From: AWTP1-13 sp963840075
GTDB lineage: Bacteria > Pseudomonadota > Alphaproteobacteria > Rhizobiales > Hyphomicrobiaceae
Direction of reading: 5' to 3'
NCBI GenBank assembly: GCA_963840075.1
Contig: CAWIXS010000033.1
Location: forward strand, 1-64,000
Length of the DNA stretch: 64,000 bases
In this document: piece after piece, positions 25,250 to 33,808 of the stretch
Layout: the number at the start of each line of letters is the position of its first letter
How positions within the stretch are numbered: position 1 is the stretch's first letter
Program-made: the position numbers and the translations under genes
Notes under the pieces: model-generated
Told to the model about the DNA's origin: nothing
The model's input: only the letters and a program-made list of their open reading frames with translations
The model's database searches: none

Positions 25250-25650
25250 GGCGCGCTCGCACGTGCCACCGATGCCGCTGCCCTTGGCCAGCTCCTGGCG
25301 CGCGAGCTCGATCTTCTCAGGCTCGGCCCCCGGCCGGCCCAACCGCCTGCGGACAACACCGGCCTTGGAAAGGAACTTCCCGTCGCGCTCGATCTTCGCC
25401 CTGATGGCGCTCAACCCGGCCCGGACGCGCTGCCGGATCATAGACCTCTCGAATTCGGCGAAGGCGCCCGTCATCTGGAAGAGGAGCTTGCCGGACGGCG
25501 TGGTTGTGTCGATCGCCTGCTGGTCGAGGTAGAGATCGACACCACAGGCTTCCAGATGCTGGATGCTTCCGAGCAGGTCGATCAGCGACCGCCCAAGGCG
25601 GTCGATGGCCCAGACCATCTGTTCTTGTATGTCGCTGAGTCGATACCAGG
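25250..25650 (-). pseudogene. serine recombinase (resolvase), truncated at both ends
   Basis: The minus frame reads VWAIDRLGRSLIDLLGSIQH, TTTPSGKLLFQMTGAFAEFE and RSMIRQRVRAGLSAIRAKIE, then GRPGAEPEKIELARQELAKG. These are the second half of a resolvase catalytic domain and the start of the helix-turn-helix. The N-terminal part with the catalytic Ser is missing upstream of 25650, and the HTH ends after GSGIG. It is probably the remnant of a Tn3-type transposon or phage recombinase. Confidence 0.7.
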
Positions 25651-25662
25651 GAGCTCAGGTTT

Positions 25663-25884
25663 GTGCGGAGCGGGGCGGGCGACAATCAGCTGGCTACGGC
25701 CTGGGAAGCGAAGGTAGAGGAGCACCGCAACGCTCTGCTGGCCAGCGCCACGCCGGTCGAGAGCATCGGCGCCATGGAGGTCACGGAGGTCGTGACGCAC
25801 GAGGGCGCGAGCGACGTGCGCGTGATCGGCCAGCCGGCCTGGCGGCGGAACAAGGCTGTCTACCTACGCCGAAGGGGGCGGTAG
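25663..25884 (+). CDS. short hypothetical protein
   Basis: A 73-residue frame with plausible composition: ATAWEAKVEEHRNALLASAT, SIGAMEVTEVVTHEGASD and a basic C-terminus. No family recognised. It lies between a resolvase fragment and a phage-type gene, so it may be a piece of a larger gene. Confidence 0.3.
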   Translation: MRSGAGDNQLATAWEAKVEEHRNALLASATPVESIGAMEVTEVVTHEGASDVRVIGQPAWRRNKAVYLRRRGR

Positions 25885-25888
25885 ACGA

Positions 25889-26192
25889 TCAGGCCGCCTC
25901 AAGCCGCGCGAGCTCAGACGCGAATTGGGAGCGCAGGTTCGCGCGCCTCGTCCTCCGGCAGCCAGTTGGCCATCTGCGGGAAGATCACGCTATAGAGCGA
26001 GGCTTCGCGGGAGTCCCACGGCACGTCCGGGGCGGCTTTTGCCTTGGCCAGGATGCCCAAAAGCTCGGCGCGCACGCTCTCGGGATCGGGGTCATAGCAC
26101 TGGGCCGGCGGTGAACCGAACATGTCGAGCTGCCGGTGGTTGGACCCGTGGGGTCCGAACTCTTTGGCGTCGGGCTGCTCAGAAGGCGCCAT
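25889..26192 (-). pseudogene. small accessory protein of unknown function, late frameshift
   Basis: From ATG 26192 the product reads NHRQLDMFGSPPAQCYDPDP, VRAELLGILAKAKAAPDVPW and SLYSVIFPQMANWLPEDEAR. This looks like a small conserved protein common in alphaproteobacterial accessory regions. The written frame ends PALPIRV. A one-base shift after DEAR gives NLRSQFASELARLEAA and a stop at 25889, which looks like the original C-terminus. Function unknown. Confidence 0.5.
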
Positions 26193-26279
26193 GCGTCCAC
26201 CAGACGTTTGTTGCACGCTGTGGGCAAGATGGCTGATTCTGCTGGCGTTCACGATCCCGCGTTGTGGTTTCCACCTTCA

Positions 26280-26600
26280 GCGGCCGGCGAGTATCTCTTC
26301 AAGCAGCGCAGCCTGGCCCGGCTCCAGTGCGACGAGCCCGCCGAGGACGTGGCGGAGATCGATGAGGTCGCTGGTTGTACTCGTGCGGCCAGTGCTCGGG
26401 CTGGATGTCGCCCAGGGGCGAGGGCTGGCGGCGGTCGCCGATGATCGGGCGCGAGCGGTCGCGCTTGCGGTAGCTGAACCACTGGCGCAGCACAGTCATG
26501 CCCGAGACCTCGTAGGCCCACACCTCGGGCGGCACATTATCGATGAAGCCCTTGCCGATGAGGAGGCGGCGCTTGGCGGCATCGTAGCGACCGATCTGCG
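26280..26600 (-). pseudogene. type ISP restriction-modification enzyme, C-terminal fragment
   Basis: The minus frame reads GKGFIDNVPPEVWAYEVSGM, VLRQWFSYRKRDRSRPIIGD and SPLGDIQPEHWPHEY, then shifts frame into LVALEPGQAALLEEILAG-like sequence. This resembles the target-recognition/C-terminal part of single-chain type ISP enzymes (LlaBIII-like). The nuclease, translocase and methyltransferase domains are absent. It is a relic of a lost defence system. Confidence 0.6.
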
Positions 26601-26614
26601 AGGTATCCAGGCTT

Positions 26615-26926
26615 GTTGCGGTCTCCGCCGTCGACAACCGGCTGCGGCCCTCGCGCCTTGCCATCCGCGGCGAGCACATCGCGTTCGCCGCACCCGGCGC
26701 CAGCATTGCCGTCGCCCGCAGGCCATCGGGCGTGCGCCGCGTGGAGGGGACCTCGTTCGCCGCTGCGTTCGTCGCGGCCGCGTACGCCATCGGGCTGGCG
26801 CGCGGCCAGAGCATCGGCGGGCTCACGGATTTGCTCGCGCGCTCGGCCAGGGACCTGGGCGACCGAGGGCCGCGATCCCTCTGCGGCTGGGGCCTCCTGC
26901 AGTTCACGCGCCTGCCGTCCTGTTGA
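26615..26926 (+). pseudogene. subtilisin-like (S8) serine protease, C-terminal fragment
   Basis: The plus frame, without a start, reads LAIRGEHIAFAAPGASIAVA, then VEGTSFAAAFVAAAYAIGLA with the catalytic Ser in GTSFA, then LLARSARDLGDRGP and GWGLLQF, ending at 26926. The Asp and His parts of the triad are missing. It abuts the type ISP fragment on the opposite strand, so a deletion joined two unrelated genes. Confidence 0.65.
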
Positions 26927-26965
26927 CGCGGACGACCGGTGATCCGGGCCGGCTAAGCCGCCAGA

Positions 26966-27892
26966 TCACCCGAACCAGCCCTTCTTGCCACCGGCGCCGG
27001 CGAGGATCTTGGCGAGCGTGGTGCCGAGCGCCGCCGGGCTGTCCGCCACGGCGATGCCGGCGGACTTCATGGCCTCCATCTTGTCCTCGGCCTTGCCCTT
27101 GCCGCCCGAGATGATGGCGCCGGCGTGGCCCATGCGGCGGCCGGGAGGCGCGGTGGCGCCAGCGATGAACCCGGCCATCGGCTTCCTGCGGCCCTTGGCA
27201 GCCTCGTCCTTGATGAACTGGGCGCCGTCCTCCTCGGCCGCGCCGCCGATCTCGCCGATCATGATGATCGAGTGCGTCTCGGGGTCGGAGAGGAACATCT
27301 CCAGCACATCGACGAACTCCAGCCCCTTCACCGGATCGCCGCCGATGCCGACCGCCGTGGACTGGCCGAGGCCGGCGTCGGAGGTCTGCTTCACGGCCTC
27401 GTAGGTCAGCGTGCCCGAGCGCGAGACGATGCCGACGTTGCCTGCCTTGAAGATGTTGCCCGGCATGATGCCGATCTTGCAGGCGTTGGGGGTGAGCACG
27501 CCGGGGCAATTGGGCCCGATCAGCTTCGACCTGGAGCCGTCGAGCGCGCGCTTCACCTTCACCATGTCGAGCACCGGGATGCCCTCGGTGATGGCGACGA
27601 TGAGCGGGATCTCGGCATCGATCGCCTCCAGGATGGCATCGGCGGCGAAGCGCGGCGGCACGTAGACGGAGGTGGCGGTGGCCCCGGTCTTGGCCCTGGC
27701 CTCCTGCACCGTGTCGAAGATCGGCACGCCGGCGAGCTTCGGGTCGGGATGCTTGGTGCCGCCCTTGCCCGGCGTCACGCCGCCCACGACCTGGGTGCCG
27801 TACGCCAGCGCCTGCTGGGTGTGGAAGGTCCCCTGGCTACCGGTGATGCCCTGGCAGATGACCTTGGTGGATTTGTCGACGAGGATGGCCAT
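26966..27892 (-). CDS. sucD: succinyl-CoA synthetase alpha subunit
   Basis: The 308-residue product is full length. It catalyses with SucC the ADP- or GDP-linked conversion of succinyl-CoA to succinate in the TCA cycle. The CoA-binding N-domain reads ILVDKSTKVICQGITGSQGT, VVGGVTPGKGGTKHPDPKL and LIGPNCPGVLTP. The phosphohistidine is in MGHAGAIISGG and the ligase core is VGIVSRSGTLTYEAVKQTSD. The usual partner gene sucC is 2.8 kb upstream instead of adjacent. Downstream there is prophage and R-M debris rather than sucA. Confidence 0.95.
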   Translation of the reverse strand: MAILVDKSTKVICQGITGSQGTFHTQQALAYGTQVVGGVTPGKGGTKHPDPKLAGVPIFDTVQEARAKTGATATSVYVPPRFAADAILEAIDAEIPLIVAITEGIPVLDMVKVKRALDGSRSKLIGPNCPGVLTPNACKIGIMPGNIFKAGNVGIVSRSGTLTYEAVKQTSDAGLGQSTAVGIGGDPVKGLEFVDVLEMFLSDPETHSIIMIGEIGGAAEEDGAQFIKDEAAKGRRKPMAGFIAGATAPPGRRMGHAGAIISGGKGKAEDKMEAMKSAGIAVADSPAALGTTLAKILAGAGGKKGWFG

Positions 27893-27987
27893 GAGGATGC
27901 CCTTGTAAACCCTTGCTCAGCTTGTGACGGAGATTTCTGGCTCAATTAACGCGCCGATAGTCATGCCGCCATCTTCCCTCACTCAAC

Positions 27988-28072
27988 GTCATGCCCGCGC
28001 AGGCGGGCATCCATGACACCGGGCCGCAGACTCGCGGATGGTTGCATGGATTCCCGCCTGCGCGGGAATGAC
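27988..28072. repeat. dispersed palindromic repeat, mosaic of two hairpins
   Basis: GTCATGCCCGCGCAGGCGGG and CATCCATG form the left hairpin. TGGATTCCCGCC and TGCGCGGGAATGAC form the right one. The same layout occurs at 38428-38539. This type of element is frequent between genes of alphaproteobacteria. It lies upstream of sucD. Confidence 0.7.
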
Positions 28073-28105
28073 GCTCGTGGTTGGCGGCGCGCAAGCATCA
28101 GGGCG

Positions 28106-28342
28106 CTACCGAGCCTTCTGTTTGCGGGGGAAGCCCTCGGCACGCAGCCTCTCGATGACCTCCTCAGGAGGCCGATAGTCCACGTAGGTCTGCTCGCGCG
28201 CAGTCAGCCGCCGGCCGGCGCGGTCCGCTAGAACGGCCAGGTGTTCCATAAGCAGCGCCTCCAAAGTCGTTCCGTTCTCACGCGCATATTGGCGAGCCTT
28301 GCGGACCACCTCTTCATTGCCCTGCAGAATGATTTTTTCCAT
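28106..28342 (-). CDS. ribbon-helix-helix-type antitoxin-like protein
   Basis: The 78-residue product starts MEKIILQGNEEVVRKARQYA, then RENGTTLEALLMEHLAVLAD, a short strand and two helices typical of VapB/DUF6364-type antitoxins. A charged, proline-containing tail follows. No PIN or other toxin gene is adjacent, so it is an orphan or has lost its toxin. It starts 14 bases after the end of the gene at 28357 and is probably co-transcribed with it. Confidence 0.55.
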   Translation of the reverse strand: MEKIILQGNEEVVRKARQYARENGTTLEALLMEHLAVLADRAGRRLTAREQTYVDYRPPEEVIERLRAEGFPRKQKAR

Positions 28343-28356
28343 GGCGGGGCCTCTCG

Positions 28357-29202
28357 CTATCCACCTGCTTGTCCCTTTGGCTGCGTGCCAAGAATGCGAT
28401 CGAGATCGAGGAGGCGTTCCGTTGGTGTTGGCCGGTTCCTGTGCGCCTCGATCACATTCCATAGAAGGTTCTCGCGCTCAAAGGAATCCTCGAATGTCAC
28501 TGTAGAGAAGGTCATCCTTTCTTCGTTGCCAACCACGAGCGGACCCAACTCGCCCACAATGGCATCAAGCTTTCCTGGTCGCTGAAAGTGGGCGATCAGC
28601 CCATCGAAGTAGACGCGAAAGATCGGCACACTATCCTGGCCGTCGGGGCTAGGGATCTCCTTGGTCTGAGGGAGCGCGGTGAGATTGTGCACAATGCCGC
28701 GCGTCGAGAGCTGCGTGAGCGAGACCGGATAAAACGACAGAGGTTCGGGATCACCTTGCAGCACCATTGCTCGCAGCCGTTCCAGCTCGTCTGCTGGTAT
28801 CTGGATCTCGGCAAACTCCTCCAGACCGGTGGCCGCCGCACGCCAAAGTATGCTGAGAAAGAACAGCCGAAGCCTACGGGTGTCGCAGTCCGTTATGGTT
28901 CGAACGCCCCACGGCGAAGACTCAAAGGTATGGAAATCAGCCGCCTCCAGAGCCTGCGCCAAGCCCCAAGAACTCCACACCATTTTGTGTTTATGAAGTG
29001 CCTTGATCGCCCAGTTGTCGTAACGTGCGAGCATGGCCTCGCCTTCCCCGATGACGAGCTGGCGGTCGTACCAGCTAGTCCAGCGCTTGATTGGCCTTCG
29101 CCCCTGACCGTATTGGACAAGGTTCGCGCCAAGCCGCTCAGATCGCGTGAGCGCCTCCGGCAAGATGTGGCACTTCACAAATCGACCAGTCTCATGGGTC
29201 AT
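28357..29202 (-). CDS. hypothetical protein with HILPEA motif, 5' end at an IS junction
   Basis: The 281-residue frame from ATG 29202 begins MTHETGRFVKCHILPEALTR. It continues with WTSWYDRQLVIGEGEAMLAR, YDNWAIKALHKHKMVWSSWG and LRLFFLSILWRAAATGLEE. A (S/C)HIIPEAF-type motif is typical of a family whose N-terminus carries a CxxC zinc site related to HNH proteins. That part is missing here, and the frame starts exactly at the IS110 end, so the gene is probably 5'-truncated. Function unknown. Confidence 0.55.
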   Translation of the reverse strand: MTHETGRFVKCHILPEALTRSERLGANLVQYGQGRRPIKRWTSWYDRQLVIGEGEAMLARYDNWAIKALHKHKMVWSSWGLAQALEAADFHTFESSPWGVRTITDCDTRRLRLFFLSILWRAAATGLEEFAEIQIPADELERLRAMVLQGDPEPLSFYPVSLTQLSTRGIVHNLTALPQTKEIPSPDGQDSVPIFRVYFDGLIAHFQRPGKLDAIVGELGPLVVGNEERMTFSTVTFEDSFERENLLWNVIEAHRNRPTPTERLLDLDRILGTQPKGQAGG

Positions 29203-29206
29203 GTGT

Positions 29207-30651
29207 GGACGGCGCCTTGCGGTCAAGCACGATCTGGCGTGGCTACGATTGCGGTCGGGGGTGCAGTCATGTGTCTGGCCTGTTGGTGCAGCCATTCTCA
29301 CGGCTGCTGGCCCTGATGTGGTTCGCGAGGCGGGTCCTGATCAGGCGCTTGGGCTCGATACCCGTGACCCATGGAAGGTTCTCCCACCTCGACGACCGAC
29401 CGATCGACATCATGCCATTAGCACCCTCCGCAATCGTGACGCCTTACGGCGTGTTCCTCTCGCTGTGGCGTTGCAACCATGCGTCGCAGGTCGCGGCGAT
29501 CACGCCATGGCCGAGCCTCATCCGGTCGCCGCGCACGCCTCGCCTCGGGAGTGGGCGGGGCGATGGCCGGCCTCGTAGACGCCGCCGTGGGCCATGATCG
29601 CCCAGGCGACTCTCGCGGTCTTGTTGGCGATCGCGATCGCCGCCTGCTTGGCCGACATGCGGCCAAGCAGCTTCGTGACCCAGGGATGCTTGTCCGGGCG
29701 GATCTGCGCCTGGCGCACCACTGCCATCGCGCCGTTCACGAGAAGTGAGCGCAGATAGCGATCGCCCTTCTTGGAGAGCCCCTTCTGCTTGATCTTGCCG
29801 CCGGTCGAATCGTTCTCCGGCACGATGCCGATCCACGCCGACAGGTGCCGGCCGTTCTCGAACAGCGTCGGGTCGGTGACCCGGGCCCTGAGGGCACTGG
29901 CGATCACCGGGCCGACCGAGGGGATCGTCTCAAGCCGGGGGCCCAGCTCGCTCGCCTTGTTCTCCTTGCGCAGTGCGCTGTCGAGCGCAGCGATCTGACA
30001 ACTGACCGTCTCGATCTGTCGAACAAGCACCATCAGGGCTGCGCGCGCTGTCGCCGGCAGGCGACGGTCGCTCTCGTCACGGACGATCACCACCAGCTCG
30101 CCGAGACCGAGCAGGCCTCTTGCCGCGATGATGCCGAGCTCGCTCAGGTGCCCGCGCACGGCGTTCACCAGCTGCGTACGCTGGCCGATCAGCTGCGAGC
30201 GCGCGCTGTGCAGCATCGACAGGCCTTGCTGCTCGAGCCCCTTCGCCGGCACGAACGACATGCTCGGCCGCGTCACCGCCTCGCAGATCGCCGCGGCATC
30301 ACCCGCATCGGTCTTGCCGCGCTTGACATAGGCCTTGACGTACTTCGGCGGCATCAGCTTCACCGTGTGCCCGAGCCTGGCAATCTCACGCGCCCAGTAA
30401 TGCGCACTACCGCAGGCCTCCATGCCGACCAGACACCGCGCCAGCTTGGCGAAGAACGTCAACACCTCCTTGCGTCTGAGCTTCCGGGCGACAACCACCT
30501 TGCCCTCCGAATCGACGCCGTGGACTTGAAACACCTTCTTTGCAAGGTCGACGCCAATGGTGGTAATTTTTGTCATGGACGGCCCTCTCTGGTGATTCGT
30601 CTTCAACGATCACCCTACGGCACCTCGATGCCTTGTGAGGCGCCGTCCACC
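29207..30651 (-). mobile_element. IS110/IS1111-type insertion sequence between sucC and sucD
   Basis: A 13-bp subterminal inverted repeat, GTGGACGGCGCCT near 29208 and AGGCGCCGTCCAC near 30637, encloses an intact transposase gene. About 300 bases of non-coding DNA lie on the 3' side (29207-29517). In IS1111-type elements this side carries the guide (seek/bridge) RNA. The ends are approximate. Confidence 0.7.
29518..30576 (-). CDS. IS110/IS1111-family transposase, intact
   Basis: The 352-residue product has the RuvC-like DEDD domain (TTIGVDLAKKVFQVHGVD, LVGMEACGSAHYWAREIARL, RGKTDAGDAAAICEAVTRPS). A coiled-coil middle follows, then the Tnp_20 domain (RLETIPSVGPVIASALRARV, LSAWIGIVPENDSTGGKIKQ, LSKKGDRYLRSLLVNGAMAV) with the Ser of the STGGK motif. 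Length and motifs are complete, so it may be active. ATG 30576 was taken because it gives the family's usual N-terminus. Confidence 0.9.
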   Translation of the reverse strand: MTKITTIGVDLAKKVFQVHGVDSEGKVVVARKLRRKEVLTFFAKLARCLVGMEACGSAHYWAREIARLGHTVKLMPPKYVKAYVKRGKTDAGDAAAICEAVTRPSMSFVPAKGLEQQGLSMLHSARSQLIGQRTQLVNAVRGHLSELGIIAARGLLGLGELVVIVRDESDRRLPATARAALMVLVRQIETVSCQIAALDSALRKENKASELGPRLETIPSVGPVIASALRARVTDPTLFENGRHLSAWIGIVPENDSTGGKIKQKGLSKKGDRYLRSLLVNGAMAVVRQAQIRPDKHPWVTKLLGRMSAKQAAIAIANKTARVAWAIMAHGGVYEAGHRPAHSRGEACAATG

Positions 30652-30684
30652 TCATCAGCTTGCAGTGGTCCTTGGACATGGCTG

Positions 30685-31884
30685 CTAGGCCGCCTTCTTC
30701 ACTTCGTCCGTGATCTTCTTCGCCGCATCCGCCAGGTTGTCGGCGGGGACAATCTTGAGCCCGGACTTGGCGAGGATCTGCTTGCCCAACTCCACGTTGG
30801 TGCCTTCCAGGCGCACCACCAGGGGTACCGTGATGGCCATCTCCTTGGCGGCTGCCACCACGCCTTCGGCGATGATGTCGCAGCGCATGATGCCGCCGAA
30901 GATGTTGACCAGGATGCCCTTCACGTTGGGGTCGGACAGGATGATCTTGAACGCCGCCGCCACCTTCTCCTTCGACGCGCCGCCGCCAACGTCGAGGAAG
31001 TTGGCGGGCTCCATGCCGTTGAGCTTGATGATGTCCATGGTGGCCATGGCGAGGCCCGCACCGTTCACCATGCAGCCGATCTGACCGTCGAGCTTGACGT
31101 AGTTCAAGTCGTACTTGGAGGCCTCCACCTCGGCCGGGTCCTCCTCGTCGAGGTCGCGCAGCGCCACCACGTCCTTGTGGCGGAACAGCGCGTTGTCCTC
31201 GAAGTTGATCTTGGCGTCGAGGCACACGACCTTGCCGGCCCTGGTTACCACCAGCGGGTTGATCTCCAGCAGCGCCATGTCCTTCTCGACGAAGGCGCGA
31301 TAGAGCGAGTTGATCAGCTTCACGCACTGGTCGATCTGGTCGCCCTCCAGCTTCAGCGCCGCGGCGATCTTGCGCCCGTGGAAAGGCGAATAGCCCGAGG
31401 CCGGATCGATCGACAGGGTGACGATCTTGTCCGGCGTGTCGTGCGCCACCTTCTCGATGTCCATGCCGCCCTCGGTGGAGGCGATGAAGGAAATGCGCGA
31501 GGTGGCGCGGTCCACCAGGGCGGAGAGATAGAGCTCGCGCGCAATCGCGGTGCCGTCCTCGATGAAGAGCCGCTTGACCACGCGCCCCGCCGGCCCGGTC
31601 TGGACCGTCACCAGGGTCTTGCCCAGCATCTGCTCCGCGAACGTCTTGACCTCGTCGATGGACCTGGCGAGACGCACGCCGCCGCCGCTGCCGGCATCGG
31701 CCTCCTTGAAGCTGCCCTTGCCGCGCCCGCCCGCGTGGATCTGCGATTTCACCACCCAGACGGGGCCGGGCAGCGCCTCGGCGGCCTTCACCGCCTCGTC
31801 GACCGTCAGGGCCGGCCCGCCCTTCGCCAAAGGCACGCCGTAGGGCCGCAGCAGCTCCTTGGCCTGGTATTCGTGGACGTTCAT
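30685..31884 (-). CDS. sucC: succinyl-CoA synthetase beta subunit
   Basis: The 399-residue product is full length. The ATP-grasp part has MNVHEYQAKELLRPYGVPLA, VWVVKSQIHAGGRGKGSF and VEKDMALLEINPLVVTRAGK. The CoA-ligase part has GCMVNGAGLAMATMDIIKLN, NFLDVGGGASKEKVAAAFKI and GILVNIFGGIMRCDIIAEGV. GGGAGG precedes ATG 31884. It ends about 35 bases before the IS110-type element that separates it from sucD. Transcription of sucD may now depend on read-through or on a new promoter. Confidence 0.95.
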   Translation of the reverse strand: MNVHEYQAKELLRPYGVPLAKGGPALTVDEAVKAAEALPGPVWVVKSQIHAGGRGKGSFKEADAGSGGGVRLARSIDEVKTFAEQMLGKTLVTVQTGPAGRVVKRLFIEDGTAIARELYLSALVDRATSRISFIASTEGGMDIEKVAHDTPDKIVTLSIDPASGYSPFHGRKIAAALKLEGDQIDQCVKLINSLYRAFVEKDMALLEINPLVVTRAGKVVCLDAKINFEDNALFRHKDVVALRDLDEEDPAEVEASKYDLNYVKLDGQIGCMVNGAGLAMATMDIIKLNGMEPANFLDVGGGASKEKVAAAFKIILSDPNVKGILVNIFGGIMRCDIIAEGVVAAAKEMAITVPLVVRLEGTNVELGKQILAKSGLKIVPADNLADAAKKITDEVKKAA

Positions 31885-32015
31885 CGGGCCTCCCTCGGCG
31901 CAAAGTCTGTCTGTTGTCGGCGCGTTGCATAATCCGCGCCGTTCCGGCCTCTGGTATACCATATGCCAGAGGCGCCGATCTTGGCTAGAGTGTCGTTACG
32001 GCTCTGCGAGATGGC

Positions 32016-32402
32016 CTATATTGCACTGCGGGAGGCGATCATTTCAATTTCGACTTTCGCCGCCAGGGGCAGCGCCGCCACGGCGATGGTCGAGCGCGCC
32101 GGGTAGGGCTCGGCCACGTAGCTCTTGTAGACCTCGTTGACGGCGGCAAAGTCGGCCATGTCGGTCAGGAAGATCACGGTCTTGACCACATGCGCGAAGC
32201 CGAGGCCGGCCGCCTCCAGCACCGCCTTCAGGTTCTCGAGCGACTGGCGCGCCTGCGCGCTCACGTCGCCCTCGACCAGCCTGCCCGTGGCGGCGTCGAG
32301 CCCGAGCTGGCCGGAGAGGAAGACGAGGTCGCCGTTGTCGATCGCCAAGGAATAGGGGCCGATGGCCTTGCCCTTGGGGGTGGTGATGGCTTGCTTGGGC
32401 AT
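32016..32402 (-). CDS. ridA: RidA family enamine/imine deaminase
   Basis: The 128-residue protein shows KAIGPYSLAIDNGDLVFLSG, QARQSLENLKAVLEAAGLGF, VVKTVIFLTDMADFAAVNEV and PARSTIAVAALPLAAKVEIE. The Arg in the PARST segment is the substrate-carboxylate ligand of RidA. It hydrolyses reactive 2-aminoacrylate-type imines released by PLP enzymes. It lies between mdh and sucC on the same strand, an unusual place in this conserved operon. Confidence 0.9.
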   Translation of the reverse strand: MPKQAITTPKGKAIGPYSLAIDNGDLVFLSGQLGLDAATGRLVEGDVSAQARQSLENLKAVLEAAGLGFAHVVKTVIFLTDMADFAAVNEVYKSYVAEPYPARSTIAVAALPLAAKVEIEMIASRSAI

Positions 32403-32417
32403 GGGCGTCTCCTCGAT

Positions 32418-32500
32418 GGTGTCAGACCCTTCGGCGCAGGGTCTGACACCGTTGCACGACCCGGCGTTGGAGCCACGGCGTCAGACCCGGAGGGTCTGAC
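32418..32500. repeat. two palindromes of the GGTCAGACCC family
   Basis: GGTGTCAGACCC and GGGTCTGACACC (32418-32450), and GTCAGACCC with GGGTCTGAC (32480-32500), fold as perfect hairpins just after the mdh stop codon. They could end or stabilise the mdh transcript before ridA. Confidence 0.75.
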
Positions 32501-32502
32501 AC

Positions 32503-33465
32503 CTACGCCAGATGCGGCGCGATCTTCTGGCAGGCGTCGATCAGCCCCTTCACGGCCTCCACCGACTTGGTGAACATCGCCCGCTCGGCCGCGTTGAGGT
32601 CGATCTCCACGACCCTCTCCACGCCGTTGGCACCGATCACCGCCGGCACGCCGACATACATGCCCTTCACGCCGTACTCGCCGTTGAGATAGGTGGCGCA
32701 GGGCAGCACACGGCGCTTGTCCTTGAGGTAGGCCTCCGCCATCTGGATCGCCGAGGACGCCGGGGCGTAGAACGCCGAGCCGGTCTTCAACAGGTTGACG
32801 ATCTCGCCGCCGCCCTTGCGCGTGCGCTCGATGATGGCGTCGAGCGTGGGCTGGCTGATCCAGCCCATGCGCACCAGATCGGGCAGCGGGATGCCGGCTA
32901 CCGTGGAGTAGCGCGCAATCGGCACCATGTCGTCGCCGTGGCCGCCCAGCACCAGCGCCGACACGTCCTCCACCGACACCTTCATCTCGTCGGCCAGGAA
33001 CCTGCGGAAGCGCCCGGTGTCGAGCACGCCGGCCATGCCCACCACCTTCTTGGTCGGCAGGCCGCAGGACTTCTGCAGCGCCCACACCATGGCGTCGAGC
33101 GGGTTCGTCACCACGATCACGAAGGCGTTGGGCGCGTACTTCTTGATGCCGGCGCCGGCCTGGTCCATCACCTTGATGTTGATGCTCAAGAGGTCGTCGC
33201 GGCTCATGCCGGGCTTCCTGGGAACGCCCGCCGTGATGATGATGACATCGGCGCCCTCGATGTCGGCGTAGGCGTTGGTGGGCTTCAGGTTGAGGTCGAA
33301 GCCCTCGATGGCGCCGGCTTGGCCGAGGTCGAGGCCCTTGCCGCCGGGCACCCCCTCGACGATGTCGAAGAGGACCACGTCACCCAGCTCCTTGAGGCCG
33401 ATGAGGTGGGCGAGCGTGCCGCCGATCATGCCTGCGCCGATCAGCGCGATCTTGGTGCGCGCCAT
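32503..33465 (-). CDS. mdh: malate dehydrogenase, LDH-like type
   Basis: The 320-residue product starts MARTKIALIGAGMIGGTLAH, with the NAD-binding GxGxxG. It contains VVLFDIVEGVPGGKGLDLGQ, TAGVPRKPGMSRDDLLSINI, IVVTNPLDAMVWALQK, GMAGVLDTGRFRRFLADEM and the catalytic His loop LVLGGHGDDMVPIARYSTVA. It interconverts malate and oxaloacetate. The frame is open 34 codons upstream; ATG 33465 fits the family start. First gene of the mdh-ridA-sucC transcription unit. Confidence 0.95.
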   Translation of the reverse strand: MARTKIALIGAGMIGGTLAHLIGLKELGDVVLFDIVEGVPGGKGLDLGQAGAIEGFDLNLKPTNAYADIEGADVIIITAGVPRKPGMSRDDLLSINIKVMDQAGAGIKKYAPNAFVIVVTNPLDAMVWALQKSCGLPTKKVVGMAGVLDTGRFRRFLADEMKVSVEDVSALVLGGHGDDMVPIARYSTVAGIPLPDLVRMGWISQPTLDAIIERTRKGGGEIVNLLKTGSAFYAPASSAIQMAEAYLKDKRRVLPCATYLNGEYGVKGMYVGVPAVIGANGVERVVEIDLNAAERAMFTKSVEAVKGLIDACQKIAPHLA

Positions 33466-33526
33466 TGCCTGATGCTCCTGTGGTGTGCTGCGCTGTCGGA
33501 ATCTGTCGAGCCAACCCATGCGTGCC

Positions 33527-33712
33527 GGGGTCAGCCCCCTCGCCTCCACCGCTGGAATTGAAAACATAAAGGGTCGGCGCGAGGGGTGTGACCCCCTTGC
33601 CCGGCCGTTCGTTAGCCCGAAAAGCGCGGCCGTTCAAGGCGACGAAAGGCGTGAAACGGGGTCGGACCCCTCGCCTCCGCCGCTGCAGTTGAAAGCGAGG
33701 GCCGGCGCGAGG
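33527..33712. repeat. two copies of a 55-60 bp repeat upstream of mdh
   Basis: The segments 33527-33587 and 33658-33712 share GGGGTC, CCCCTCGCCTCC, CCGCTG, TTGAAA and GGCGCGAGG in the same order. Both begin like the GGGGTCAGACCC family, and the intact example at 35573-35639 has a similar layout. The 343-bp gap between mdh and the monooxygenase gene holds nothing else that I see. Confidence 0.55.
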
Positions 33713-33808
33713 ACCCGGTCAGGGGGTGCGGCACCGCAACCCTCTTGAGAATGCTGGAATTTCATCGGGAACACGGATAATGCTGGCGCAAAACCTGGCA
33801 GATCTCGG

